A DNA stretch of 64,000 bases. Origin: Prionace glauca. Lineage: Eukaryota; Chordata; Chondrichthyes; Carcharhiniformes; Carcharhinidae. The notes beneath the pieces were generated by a model that was given only the letters and a program-made list of their open reading frames with translations, was not told the DNA's origin and made no database searches. The stretch lies in the NCBI GenBank assembly GCA_037974335.1, contig CM075734.1:25880000-25943999 (forward strand), read 5' to 3'. Both the position numbers and the translations under genes were made by a program. Each line of letters starts with the position of its first letter. The first letter of the stretch is position 1. Positions 52,427 to 63,901 of the stretch are shown one piece after another.

Positions 52427-53103
52427 TGGGAATCTGAATCCAGCTAATACAAAGACTCGTGAAAGACAGTATGCAATTAAAGAGGTTCTTTATTTGACCA
52501 ATACGCACTGGGAGAGAGACAGCCAAAGGATTCCAACTTCTCTCTGACGTTACAGTACAAGTGTAAAACCTTTGTGAAGGTTCATTTCTTCTGCCCAACC
52601 TGTCATCCAAACCGGATGATCCAATTACATTAATACACATTATTTATCTTGGCCAATAGCATTCTACCTTTTAGCAGAATTAGGAATTCATTGGTCAACT
52701 GAACCTAGAAGTTCTTCCCCCCGTTGCCTGGCAACCTAGCTACACAATTCTACTCAGGGATCTGCTCAGGTGTCACCTTCGCCACCTGCAAACCATGGGA
52801 ACAGATAGAGAGTCATTTTACTTTGGTTACTAGTTACCCCTTATCAGCAAAAGCTGAATAGGTTTATTCACTGCAGCCACAAGCTAAATGCCTCTATTCA
52901 TTTTAAAACCTTGGTCACTTGTAGCTGCAAAATCTTCTACTGATAAGAGTGAATACATTCTGCACCTTATTGTTTCCAAGGAATGTGGCCTGTCTAGTTC
53001 ATTTTCCATTATGCTTTGGGACAGACTGCATCTTGGTCAAAGTTTACAAGACATTTGAAAAAACATTTTAAATCTACAATACTTATTTAAAATTCTCTGT
53101 CAA
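52427..53103 (-). mobile_element. Possible solo LTR
   Basis: On the minus strand it ends in AATAAAGAACCTC followed by about 60 bases and a CCCAACA terminus, the layout of an LTR R-U5 end. On the plus strand the edge starts TGTTGGGAATC. The far end (CTGTCA at about 53103) is uncertain and no internal coding sequence is attached. Confidence 0.3.
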
Positions 53104-53529
53104 TGATTATGTATGTGTCAATGCAAACAAAACCTTCATATGATATACATGAGTTACTTTGTGATTCCTTATATATAAGGCACACTGTGATCCCTGTTCT
53201 AAACTTGTCTACTTTGTTTTAATAGTCTTCAAAATCCTAACGGTTTGTGTAACCCCTTCTACAGAATCCATGGAGGAGGGTGGTCTGGGTCTCTACAATA
53301 GTTACCCAGAAGTTCAAAGTAGCTTTCACTCTTACTATTTCTGGGTAACTTGATGTGACTCAGTCAGAACCATCTGAAGTTTATGATATTCATCACATCT
53401 TCAGGGGTTCCTGGTGCTCAGGGGATGTTTGCACTCCTGGGCAACTAAATGCAAATCTTAATTAGAAAGAAGCTCTGAGGAGGATTTTCCAACACGCTTT
53501 TGTGGTAACTCACCAGTGCAATGCTGAGA

Positions 53530-53672
53530 ATCTGAGGTTACAACCCATTCTTTTCTGACCAATGAACTTTCATCAGAACTACAAAAATTTCATTGACCTG
53601 AAATGTTGATTCTCTTTCTCACCCCACTGATGATGGCTGACCTGCTGAGTATTTGCAGAATTTCTAAGACAC
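53530..53672 (-). repeat. Short repeat of the 'gctggaaatactcag' family (minus)
   Basis: It contains TTCATCAGAACTACAAAAAT, GACCTGAAATGTTGATTCTC and CTGCTGAGTATTTGCAG, the reverse of the family at 51838-51990. Confidence 0.5.
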
Positions 53673-53984
53673 TCAACAGATTATCTGGCCATTATTGCAT
53701 TGCCATTTTTGGAATGTTGCTGTGCACAAATTAGTAGCACAATTTCTTACAATAGTGACTACACTTCATTGATAATAAAGGACTTTACAAAGTTCTGACA
53801 CGTGCTGTACACATTGGGGAAGTGAAATTGCACAAAGTTGCTGTTGTGTAAGAGTAACAGTTTAGCCGTTTCCTTATAAATGGAGAAATCGCAACATATT
53901 TTAGGAGAGGAACAAATGTGGTCAACAGTACTACAATTAGAACATCAATAATTCTTCTAAACTGTGAACTCTGCAGTTTATTCA

Positions 53985-54212
53985 CATGCATGTGTGTGAG
54001 TCCGAATGTTTGTGTGTGTGTGTGTGTGTGTCTGTGTCCATATTTGTGTGTCTGTGTGTGTTTGTGCATATCCGTATTTATGTGTGTTTGTGCATGTGTG
54101 TGTGTTTGGGTTTGTGTGTATCCGTATTTGTGTGTGTTTCTGTAAGTATTTGTGTGAGTGTGTGTCCGTATTTGTGTGTGTGTGTGCGCATGTCTGTATG
54201 TGTCCGTATTTT
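53985..54212. repeat. Compound (TG)n satellite, left part
   Basis: TG repeats with TCCGTATTTG punctuation, cut at about 54212 by a LINE. The array resumes at 55405. Confidence 0.9.
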
Positions 54213-55404
54213 CAGAAGGTGTTTGACAAGGTATCTCACAAGAGGTTATTGCAGAAGGTCAGGGGACATGGAGTTGGGGGTAGGTTGTTAGCGTGGATAG
54301 AGGATTGGTTGTCAAATAGGAGGCAGAGAGTGGGGGTCAATGGGTGCTATTCGGATTGGCGGTTGGTGACTAGTGGGGTGCCCCAGGGGTAGGTGCTGGG
54401 GCCTCAGCTATTTACCATTTATATAGATGATCTGGAGGAGGGAACCGTGTGCAGGGTGTCGAAATTTGCTGATGACACCAACATTGGGGGAAAGGCAAAT
54501 TGTGCGGAGGGTGTGGAGAGTCTGCAGAAGGATCTAGATAGGCTGGGCGAATGGGCCAGGAAATGGCAAATGGAATTTAATGTTGGCAAGTGTGAGGTGG
54601 TCCACTTTGGTAGGAGGAATGGTAGGAAGGACTATTACTTACGTGGCGAAAAACTGCAGCAGGCAAGGGTGCAGAGGGACCTCGAGGTCCTTGTGCATGA
54701 GTCGCAAAAACCCAGCTTGCAGGTGCAGCAGGTGGTCAGGAAGGCGAATGGGATGCTGGCCTTCATAGCGAGGGGGATTGAATATAAAAGTAGGGAGGTC
54801 TTGCTGCAGCTGTATAGGGCATTGGTGAGGCCGCAGCTGGAGTACTGTGTGCAGTTTTGGGTGCCGCACCTGCGCAAGGATATTTTGGCCCTGGAGGGAG
54901 TGCAGAGGAAGTTTACTAGGCTGATACCAGAGTTGAGGGGATTGAGCTATGAGGAGAGGCTGAATAAACTAGGCTTGTACTCGTTAGAGTTTAGAAGAAT
55001 GAGGGGAGATCTCATTGAGACGTATAAGATGATGAATGGGATGGATAGGATAGAGGTGGAGAGACTCTTCCCGCTCAAAAAAGACAGTAGGACTAGGGGG
55101 CACAGCCTCAAGATAAAGGGGAGGCAGTTTAGAACAGAGTTGAGGAGGAACTTCTTCACTCAAAGGGTGGTGAATCTCTGGAATTCTCTGCCCGTTGAAG
55201 TGGTGGAGGCTGCCACGCTAAATATTTTTAAGAAGCGGGTTGATGGGTTTTTGATAAGAGAAGGGATTAAGGGTTATGGGGAGAGGGCAGGAAGGTGGAA
55301 CTGAGCCACGACAGATCAGCCATGATCTTATTGAATGGCGGGGCAGGCTCGAAGGGCTAGATGGCCTACTCTTGCTCCTATTTCTTATGTTCTTATGTTC
55401 TTAT
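54213..55404 (+). mobile_element. CR1-like LINE, 5'-truncated, one in-frame stop
   Basis: The frame encodes the 3' part of ORF2: [52 protein letters not shown] (FADD at 54465-54476), VRPQLEYCVQFW, SYEERLNKLGLYSLEFRRM and FFTQRVVNLWNSLPVEVVE, ending at 55304. One in-frame TAG at 54390-54392 separates PQG from VLGP. The 3' UTR ends in (TTATGTTC)n. This is the parent type of the tails at 17196, 18879 and 33042. Confidence 0.92.
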
Positions 55405-56232
55405 TTGTGTGAGTGTGCGCGTGTGTATATGTGTCTTTGTGTGGACTATCTTTGTCTGTGTGTGTGCATGCGCATGTCTGTACTTGTGTGTGTGTGAGGG
55501 TGTATGTGTGGGTGTGTGTGAGTGTGTGTCTGTGTACATGTGTCTGTATGTATGTCCGCATTTGAGTGTGCGCGTATGAGTGTGTTTGTGTGTGTCTATG
55601 TTTGTGTCCATATTTGTGTGTGTCTGTGTGTGAGTGTGTGTATATGTGTGCGTATTTGTGTGTGTGTGTGTCCATATTTGTGTGTGTGTCCATATTTGTG
55701 TGTGTGTGTGTGTCCATATTTGTGTCTGTGTCTGTGTGTGTGTGTCCTTATTTGTGTGCGTCCATATTTTTGTGTGTATGTGTGCGTCTGTGTCTGTGTG
55801 TCCATATATATGTCTATGTGTGTGTGTGTGTGTGTGTGTGCGTCTGAGTGTGTGTCCATATTTGTGTCTGTCTGTCTGTGTATCCATATTTGTGTGTGTC
55901 TGAGTGTGTCTGTATTTGTGTGTGTGTCCTTATTTGTGTGTGTGTGTGTGTGTCTGAGTGTATGTCTGTATTTGTGTCTGTCTGTCTGTGTGTGTCCGTA
56001 TTTGTGTGTGTGTGTGTCAGAGTGTGTGTCCATATTTGTGTGTGTGTGTGCATATTTGTGTGTGTGTGTGTGTGTCTGAGTGTGTGTCTGTATTTGTGCG
56101 TCTGTCTGTCTGTCTGTCTGTGTGTCCGTATTTGTGTGTGTGTGTGTCGGAGTGTGTGTCCATATTTGTGTGTGTGTGTGTCGGAGTGTGTGTCCATATT
56201 TGTGTGTGTGTGTGTCTGAGTGTGTGTCCGTA

Positions 56233-56270
<38 letters not shown>

Positions 56271-56936
56271 TGAGTGTGTGTCCGTATTTGTGTGTGTGTG
56301 TCTGAGTGTGTGTCCGTATTTGTGTGTGTGTGTGTCCTTATTTATGTGTGTGTGTGTCTGAGTGTGTGTCCGTATTTGTGTGTGTGTCTGTGTGTGTGTG
56401 TCCGTATTTATGTGTGTGTGTATGTGTGTGTCTGAGTGCATGTCCGTATTTGTGTGTGTGTCTGTCTGTGTGTGTGTGTCCGTATTTATGTGTGTGTGTG
56501 TGTGTCAGAGTGTGTGTCCATATTTGTGTCTGTGTGTGTCCTTATTTGTGTGTGTGTGTGTGTCTGAGTGTGTGTCCGTATTTGTGTGTCTGTCTGTCTC
56601 TGTCTGTGTGTATGTGTCCATATTTGTGTGTGTGTGTTTGTGTCTGAGTGCGTGTCCGTATTTGTATGTGTGTGTGTGTGTCTGAGTGTGTCCGTATTTG
56701 TGTGTGTGTGTCTGTCTGTCTGTCCGTATTTGTGTGTGTGTGTCCTTATTTGTGTGTGTGTGTGTGTGTCTGAGTGTGTCCGTATTTGTGTGTGTGTGTG
56801 TCTGAGTGTGTGTCTTTATTTGTGTGTGTGTGTCTGTCTGTCTGTGTCTGTGTGTCCTTATTTGTGTGTGTGTGTGTGTGTCTGAGTGTGTGTCCATATT
56901 TGTGTGTGTGTCTGTCTGTCTGTGTCTGTGTCCGTA

Positions 56937-56976
<40 letters not shown>

Positions 56977-57080
56977 AGACCATATTTGTGTGCGTGTGTC
57001 TGTGTTTGTATGTGTGACCGCATTTGTGTGTGTGTGTATGTGTGTCTCTGTGTGCGTTTGTATGTGCTTGTGCCTGTGGT
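55405..57080. repeat. Compound (TG)n satellite, right part
   Basis: Runs of TG alternate with two punctuation motifs, CCGTATTTG (or CCATATTTG) and TCTGAGTGTGTGTC, giving irregular blocks of roughly 30-60 bp. Open frames occur in several frames of both strands (Cys-Val rich one way, Thr-His rich the other) only because the repeat lacks stops. They are not genes. Confidence 0.95.
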
Positions 57081-57336
57081 CATGGATCACTGAGAATCTG
57101 ACACTTTGCATAAATTTATTTTTTATTTTTAGTCCAGAAGTAAACTAAATGTCCCCAGTAACTAGATTCTAGTTGCTGCCAAGATGTCACACAGAACAGT
57201 GGTGAGTTAGTTTCCTTTGAGTCTTAACAAATTTGTGCACAACTGTATAACTCAGATTTGTCAGCTCCATGTCATAATCCAGAAATAAAAGACTGGATTA
57301 GAAATTTTAACAGGACAAAAGTTCAGATTTTTTAAA

Positions 57337-57805
57337 TTATTCATTCAAGGGTTGTGGGCCTCACTGGCAAAGTCAGCATTTATTGCCCATCTCTAATTGC
57401 CCGTGAGAAAATGATTGTGAGCTGCCATCTTGAACGCTGCAGTCCCTGAGGTGTAGGTACACCAACCATGCAGTGAGGGTGGAACTTGACCAAGCAACAG
57501 TGAAGAAACAATGATGCATTTCCAAGTCACGATGGTGAGTGGCTTGGAGGGGATCTTGCAAGTGGTGGTGTTCCCTTGTTGCCCTTGTCCTTCCAGGTGA
57601 TAGTGGTCGTGGGTTTGGCAAGGGCTGTCTGAGGAGCCTTGGTGAGTTCCTGCAGTGCATTTTGTAAGTGGTACACACAGCTGTGGTGAATATTTGTGGA
57701 AGGGATACCAATCAAATGGGCTGCTTTGTGCTGGGTGTAATTGAGCTTCTTGAATGTTGTTGGAGCCGTACTCCTGCCATGTGTCTTGTAGATGGTGGTC
57801 AGGCA
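57337..57805 (-). mobile_element. Old LINE 3' end (minus)
   Basis: The reverse complement carries the LINE C-terminal region (CACCATCTACAAGACACATG, AAATGCACTGCAGGAACTCA) and ends with the tail GGGCAATTAGAGATGGGCAA. It is the same family as 26526-29042, with a degraded frame. It may have formed one copy with 58644-58850. Confidence 0.75.
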
Positions 57806-58206
57806 TTGGGTTCATCAGAGTGATGAAAGGGATCAGTCTTGTAAATTATTCAAATAACAAAATGTTTATTAAACTTTAAAACATACAATGAGAAAGGCAA
57901 CAGTAAAGAACAACATTTACAAGTAACTACATTTAATGGTTACCCAGGCAGTGTATTTGAATTACACCCTCTACCAATCCAAATCTATCCGAGATTACAC
58001 ATCCCCCAAAATAACAATCCCATAGATTTTAACACCATGACCCAAATCCAGCAAATAATTACCACATAGGACCTGTAGTTTTCTTTTGGAAACACTTCTA
58101 GTTTACAGTGGAATTTCCAGAGTCGAACACAGATAACTTCATCTGCTTTCAGCACAACAGCTTGACTCTCACTGAGAGAAAAAGAAATTCTGTAACTGAC
58201 TGATTG
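57806..58206. other. Spacer between LINE pieces, nothing recognised
   Basis: AT-rich sequence with no recognised repeat or gene. Confidence 0.4.
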
Positions 58207-58450
58207 CTGTGGATGTTGGAATCTAAAATTAAAACAGAAAATCTCAGCAGGTATGACAGAATCTGTGTGGAGAGAAGAGCGCTGCTGAGATTTTCCAGCA
58301 TTTTTTGTTTTTGTTTCAGATTTTTATTTCAGACAAAAACAGAAAATGCTGGAAAATCTCAGCATCGCTCTTCTCTCCACACAGGTGCTGTCAAACCTGC
58401 GGAGATTTTCTGGCATTTTCTGTTTTAGTTTCAGATTCCAGCATCCTCAG
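58207..58450. repeat. Long inverted repeat (two head-to-head repeat copies)
   Basis: The left arm 58207-58314 pairs with the right arm 58333-58450 across an 18-bp spacer. The inner 52 bp of each arm (58263-58314 and 58333-58384) match with two mismatches. The outer part is more diverged, with about 10 bp extra in the right arm. The arms are copies of the 'gctggaaaatctc' family. The DNA could extrude as a cruciform and any transcript would fold into a hairpin. Confidence 0.85.
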
Positions 58451-58525
58451 TTTTTCGTTTTTATCTTTGTGTCTAACTCAGTGCCACTTCTCTTCTAGGA
58501 ATGCCTTCCCTGAAAAAGTGCTACT

Positions 58526-58635
58526 CTTTTCCAGCTCTGACGAAGGGTCATTTGGACTCGAAATGTTGGCTCTCCCCACAGATGCTGTCAGACCTGCTGA
58601 AATTTTCCAGCATTTTCTGTTTCTGGTGCTTTAAT
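58526..58635 (-). repeat. Further copy of the 'gctggaaaatctc' family (minus)
   Basis: CCAGCTCTGACGAAGGGTCA and CCACAGATGCTGTCAGACCT followed by TTTCCAGCATTTTCTG match the family. It lies 75 bp after the inverted pair. Confidence 0.55.
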
Positions 58636-58643
58636 TGGCTGAG

Positions 58644-58850
58644 TTGGTTTCACTGTTTCTTGTGTACAGGACATACCTGGGCAGTGCTGGGTAGATGCCA
58701 GAGTAGCAGCTGCACTGGAAGGGGTGCAGTAACTTCTGGAGCATTGTCAGGGTCCATAGCCTTTGCAGCATCCAGTGCCTTCAGCCTTTTCCTGATATCA
58801 GATGGTGTGAATTGAATTGTCTGAAGACTAGCCACTGTGATGCCTCCGGA
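58644..58850 (-). mobile_element. Old LINE, reverse transcriptase N-terminal fragment (minus)
   Basis: The minus strand encodes QTIQFTPSDIRKRLKALDAA and QVCPVHKKQ, the region just before and at the start of the reverse transcriptase of the LINE family seen at 26526-29042. Intermediate sequence is shortened. Confidence 0.75.
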
Positions 58851-59183
58851 AGAGGCCAAAATGGATCATCCACTCTGGATTTTGGCTGAAGATGGTTGCA
58901 AAGTACTAGAGTGCTGGGTCCCCCCATCATTGAGGATTTTTAGAAGTTTCTCCTCCAGAGAGTTGCTTAATTGTCCACCGCTACTCGCGGCTGAATGTGG
59001 CAGGACTGCAGAGATTATATCTGATTCGCCAATTGTGGAATCACTTATTTTTCTTTTCAAATTTGTTTCAATCTCCCCGAATTCAAACTAAATTCAATTC
59101 ATGATCCCCACAAGAGGGACAAACGAGGCCCAAGCTGACAAAATGAGGCATTGCACCTCATCCCCTGGGCTTGATCTGTGTCG

Positions 59184-59212
59184 CTTCATCTTAGCCAAAA
59201 GGCCAAGAAGGC
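59184..59212 (-). pseudogene. U2 snRNA 5'-end-like fragment
   Basis: On the minus strand the run CTTCTTGGCCTTTTGGCTAA then GATGAAG matches the first 30 or so bases of U2 snRNA (CTTCTCGGCCTTTTGGCTAA then GATCAAG in the vertebrate RNA) with two differences. The rest of U2 (branch-site pairing region, Sm site) is not present. A truncated retro-copy is the likely origin. Confidence 0.5.
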
Positions 59213-60071
59213 TTTGAAAAATTGCATCAGGCGATGCCTTGGTTAATCATCATTGGCTCTCTGTTCATTGACTCACCCCTAGCCTGGGAGATGAACCTGC
59301 CTGATCATTGACTCTCCCCTGCCAAGTAAATTGTGGGATCATTAATCTCTGTTTATCACTTGCTTCTTATGATGTTTGGCATGCAAGTAGTCCTGTGTTG
59401 TACCTTCACCAGGTTGACACTTCATTTTTAGGTGTGTCTGGTGCTGGCATGCCCTCCTGCATGAGGTTTTCTTCATTGAACCTCAACATTACCTAAACAT
59501 ATCCTTACAAAATAATTACAGATGAGGAAGGACATTGCATTCATCTTAATTCACCACCCAGAGAGGTCCTAATATTCCCTACAATGCAAAATCCAACCAT
59601 TTCTTAAATGACTCCAGTGTTTTTGCCTTTGTGACTTTATCTGGAAGTTTATTCCATTGATCATTTTCTATATGAAGAGAAATTTCCTGATATCTTTACG
59701 AGTTTTAACCAATGTGTCTTTGCCAGTTTAATTTAGAGGGGTGAAATTTTCCACTTTCAAAGCTAAGTGCGGTTGGCGTTCCGCAACACATTTTCCTTCT
59801 GCCCAGAGTGGTGGGAAATTGCGCCCAATTCCACATTCAGGAGCTCATTAATTATGCATAGGTGAGTACCTCTGACTCACACGGTGTATCGGGAGCTGAT
59901 TCGTTCACCCTGCGTTACCTATTGGGGTCAAATGTCCAGCCGCCATATTTAAATTCCGCCTGAGCATGTACACTTCAGTCTCTAGAGCCTGGCTGTCTGT
60001 AGGAGACCCACAGAGGTGTCTGCCAAACAGAAGTAAATTGCACCCCACTTCCACCAAGGCAACATCCAGGT
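59213..60071. other. Intergenic DNA, nothing recognised
   Basis: No gene is recognised. A GC-richer block at 59750-59960 may be a diverged short repeat. Confidence 0.4.
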
Positions 60072-60524
60072 CTTGTTAAGAATACCTGGATTGGGAGGCA
60101 TGCCTTATGAAGATAGGTTGAGGGAGCTAGGTCTCTTCTCCCTGGAGAGATAAAGGTTGAGAGGCGCCCTGATAGAGGTTTATAAAATGTTGAGAGGAAT
60201 AGATAGGGTAGATTCTCGGAGGCTATTTCCCAGGGCTGAAATGGTCGCTACGAGAGGACACAGGTTTAAGGTGCTGGGGAGCAGGTACAAAGGAGATGTC
60301 AGGGGTAAGTTTTTCACTGAGGGTGGTGAGTGAGTGGAATCGGCTGCCGTCGGTGGTGGTAGAGGCGAACGCGCTAGGGTCTTTTAATTACTTCTGGATG
60401 AGTACATGGGATTTAATGGGATTGGGAGTTATAGATTGTTCTGTGGCCTGGTAGATATGGATATGTTCAGCACAACTTGTGGGCCGAAGGGCCTGTTTGT
60501 GCTGTAGTGTTCTATGTTCTGTGT
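60072..60524 (+). mobile_element. CR1-like LINE 3' end, third subfamily
   Basis: A broken reading gives [35 protein letters not shown] and RGKFFTEGG, the CR1 ORF2 C-terminus. It ends with GGGCCGAAGGGCCTG and a GTTCTATGTTCTGTG tail. It has frame breaks and is truncated at its 5' end. Confidence 0.8.
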
Positions 60525-60842
60525 CCTAATACAGCAGTTCAGGGATGTCCTTTACTCCAGGGATGACTTGAAGAAGCACACTTGCCTCACCTCTCCAGCC
60601 TGCAAGACCACAGCAGAGCTGATCAGCATGACTGGTACCCACATCCAGTGCAGGAAAAGGATGAATGTTCTTAACCATTGCATCATGATAAGTTACCTCC
60701 CTCCAATATCTAATCATGGATGGCACCAGGTACTCAAAAAGCTTCTCTCTTCAGGGATTTTACACAAGTGTAAGCGGGGCACATATATCATTGATCAGGG
60801 AAGCTTTCACATCTTATCTATCAAGCTGCTCACTCCATCCTG

Positions 60843-61002
60843 TCATAGAATCCCTATAGTGAAGAAGGAGGCCATTTGACCCATTGAGTCTGTATAGACC
60901 ACAATCCCACCATGCCCTTTCCCCATAACCCATGTTTAGCCTAGCTGGTCCCCCTGACACTAGGGGGCAATTTAGCATGGCCAATCCATTGAACCCACAC
61001 AT
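60843..61002 (-). repeat. HE1-like SINE (minus), truncated
   Basis: It contains CATAGAATCCCTATAGTGAA and TAGGGGGCAATTTAGCATGG, stopping shortly after CCCACACATC. Confidence 0.7.
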
Positions 61003-61058
61003 CCTCAGCCCCTCTGCTGGGGGCTCACCACCCACAGTGGGCATACATGCTTCCCAAA

Positions 61059-63780
61059 TGTTATGATGACCACAAAGGCTATAGGACTCATTAATAGATC
61101 TACCTGTAGGCTTTGTGGAATACCAGCTACCTTATTGATTGAGCGGAGGCTTATCCAATGGGAAACAGTCATTGGGGCTGGTTTTAATCTTGTAACTTTA
61201 CTCAGAGTGCAGTTGTAGGTCTCCAGGTGATGACTGCCTGGCCATAACACATGGGAGCAGAATAAAGGGTGTTGGTGACAGGAAACTGGCATTTGGCTGA
61301 AATACTACATTGGCGACGAGGAGAATTTTTTTTCCCTCCGTCTTTCCCTCTGACCAAGCTCTAAATGTCAAGAATTTCACCTTAAGAAAAGACTGTTATG
61401 TCTCTTTTCGGGAAGCCTGTGTCCTATGGCACCAGTACACGGACAACATGCATTACACCTTCTAAGCTGACAACAGAAGGAAAAGAAAAGAAAAAATGAT
61501 ATTACTATAATAGTATATAGTGCCTCAACTTTCAGTGCGATAAGAAGTCTGACCTATCCCGATGTCCCTGACTCAAAAACTTTTAAAGAACTGGTAAACC
61601 TGTAAAAAAAAACCCACGATGACCTGAACCCCTGGAAATTCTCCAGCGATATTGTTTAAACGCAGCTGGGAAAACCTCTGGAGAACCTGTCACTGAATTC
61701 TTGGCTGGGTTGCAGAACCTTACTGAACACTGTGAATTTGGACCGCCTCTTAATGAAATGCCATGGGGAAAATCAGTATGTGGCATAACCATCTAAGAGA
61801 AACTGTTGGCAGAATCCAATTTGAACTTTTAAAAAAAATGCTGCCTTGTTACTTGAGAACATGAAAAAAAAGGGTTCAGGAGCTACATGGAACATCAAGC
61901 AGCAATGTCTTCCAACAAGGGGAAGGCACACCTCATGCAATCAGTCCTTAGAGCAGAGTGCTTGTGTCATTCAGGCATTAAGGGGCCCAATCTGATATAG
62001 GAACCGTAATGTGACTACCAGACAGTTAAGGAACAACTATGCCGACAAGACTATCAAAGAACATACTCCAGGAGGGTATAGTTGCCAGTTGACAGATTAC
62101 TGCAAGATCTTTCAAAAGTCACAGCCACAGCAATGCGTCAGGAACAGGCAAAATGCACAGGAAGGAAGCCAAGGTTGGTACCTGAGTGAAACATGCAGGT
62201 ATCCCCTCTTCCAGAGACAGGGACACTACAATTGAATTGTATTGTACCAATGACATAACCCGATAATGGTGGATTTATTAGTGAATGGTTATCTATTGAG
62301 GATGGAGGTGAACAGGAGAGCCACAGTTCCATTATCAGTAATCCAACTCCTGAGGTTGGAAGATACAAAGGCCAGGGCTAGCCACCTACACAGCGGCTCC
62401 TTTACAAATAAGAAGCACCCACTGACTTATAGACAGTAATCAGCTCATCTCCCAAGCTTTGTTGTAAGAGGACACAGACTTAGGCCTTATGAGGAGAGAT
62501 TGGCTCCAGCAGATTCCGCTCAACTGGTGGGAAATCTTCAGACTAGGCATGGGGTGACTGTACAATGTTATCAGTAGATATCCTAAAGTTTTGCAGGAGG
62601 GCGTGGGGAAAATAGGAGGAGCCAAAGCTTAAATCTATGTTGACCCCAATGCTGCACCTGGATACTTCAGAACCAGGCCAGTCCCTTTCTCCACGCTGGA
62701 GAAGATAGAAACTGAACTAGCGCGCCTGGAAAACTTGGGCAAAATAAGAGCAATTTGCAAAATGGGCTGCGCCTGTAGTTCCTGTTCTTAAGCCTGACAA
62801 GTCAGTTCATCTTTACAGAGTCTATAAACTGATGGTCAATTGGGTCTCCAAACTCTAAGTACGCTGTGCCCCAGATCGAAAATCTGAACACCAAATTAAC
62901 GGGTAATCTCTAAATTAGACATGAGCCACACCTACCTATAGCTTGAATTGGACAAATCCTCCCAGAAATAGGTGATAATCAACACACATGAAGGACTTTC
63001 TGAGAATACCTGTTTGGCTCTAGGGTCCCATTGGCATGTGCTTTCTTCCAGAGTTATGAATAACATCCTTCAAGGGCTACCCTATGTAGCAGCACACTTA
63101 GATAATGTCTTGGTCACAGGGGCTTCAGAACAGGAACACTTGGCTAGCCTAGACAAAGTCTGCAGTGATTTTCCATGGCAGGAGGTTGTTTAAAAAGGAA
63201 GAAATGCATTTTCCGGGTGACTGAAGTAACCTATTATACCAGGCTGCTGAGTGGATGGTAAGAGGTTACATCCGGTAGATGATTAAATAAAGAGCATCAA
63301 GGAGACACCGTCCCCAAGGAACATCACAGAGTTCAAATCCTTCCTAAAGTTGGTCAATTATTATGGAAAATTTATCCCAAATTTGGCTGCCATGAAGGCC
63401 CCACTATGAAAAAATCTATAGATGGTTTTGGGAAGTGCCACTGGCAGAGGGTTTTTCTAAGGCTAAACATCAGTTACTGTCATCCAATTTACTGACCCAT
63501 TTTGACCCTAAGAGAGAACTTATTCTAGCCTGTGACACTTGCTCATACAGGGTTGTTACAGTGCTGTCACATCGCTGGATAGATAGGACACAGGAACCCA
63601 TCGCATATGCCTCCAGGATCCTTAAATAAACACCCCTTCCGAAGTCATTGTGGAGAAGTAAGATCACATGACAAGTGACCATTTTAAAGTTCCTGTATGT
63701 CTTTGAGAACTGAGAACTTCTCAAAGTGGTGAGAAGCAGGTTCCTCCAGGCAAAACAGCCATCTGCTCACCTAGCCTGTC
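61059..63780 (+). mobile_element. Ty3/gypsy-type LTR retrotransposon fossil, 5' part
   Basis: A 251-bp 5' LTR candidate (61059-61309) starts TGTTATGATG, carries AATAAA at about 61261, and ends ACTACA. It is followed by a primer-binding-site-like TGGCGACGAGGA. Gag-like sequence follows with little conservation. Then come reverse transcriptase pieces (VMNNILQGLPYVAAHLDNVL, 62972-63193) and the RNase H junction region (FDPKRELILACDTCSYRVVT, 63435-63629). The order fits gypsy-type pol. It is broken in many places, the integrase and 3' LTR are not seen in the window, and it looks old. Confidence 0.75.
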
Positions 63781-63901
63781 TTTGCTGGAAGATCTTGTAC
63801 CATTGCCTACAGAACCAGTAAAGTCTCAGCGTATACCTCTTCTCGTAGTGTCAGCAGCAACTGAAAAATGAATAATACAATCCCAATCTTCAGCCAACTG
63901 A

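Noticed and set aside
54393-55304. 303-codon open frame as a host gene
   Set aside because: It is the C-terminal part of a CR1-like LINE ORF2 with the LINE 3' tail following it.
53986-57148. Long open frames rich in Cys-Val (plus strand) or Thr-His (minus strand)
   Set aside because: They are translations of the TG satellite, open in several frames at once on both strands, with no start context, splice logic or domain.
57373-57815. Minus-strand open frames of 112 and 140 codons as genes
   Set aside because: They lie in the decayed 3' end of the old LINE and show no independent domain.
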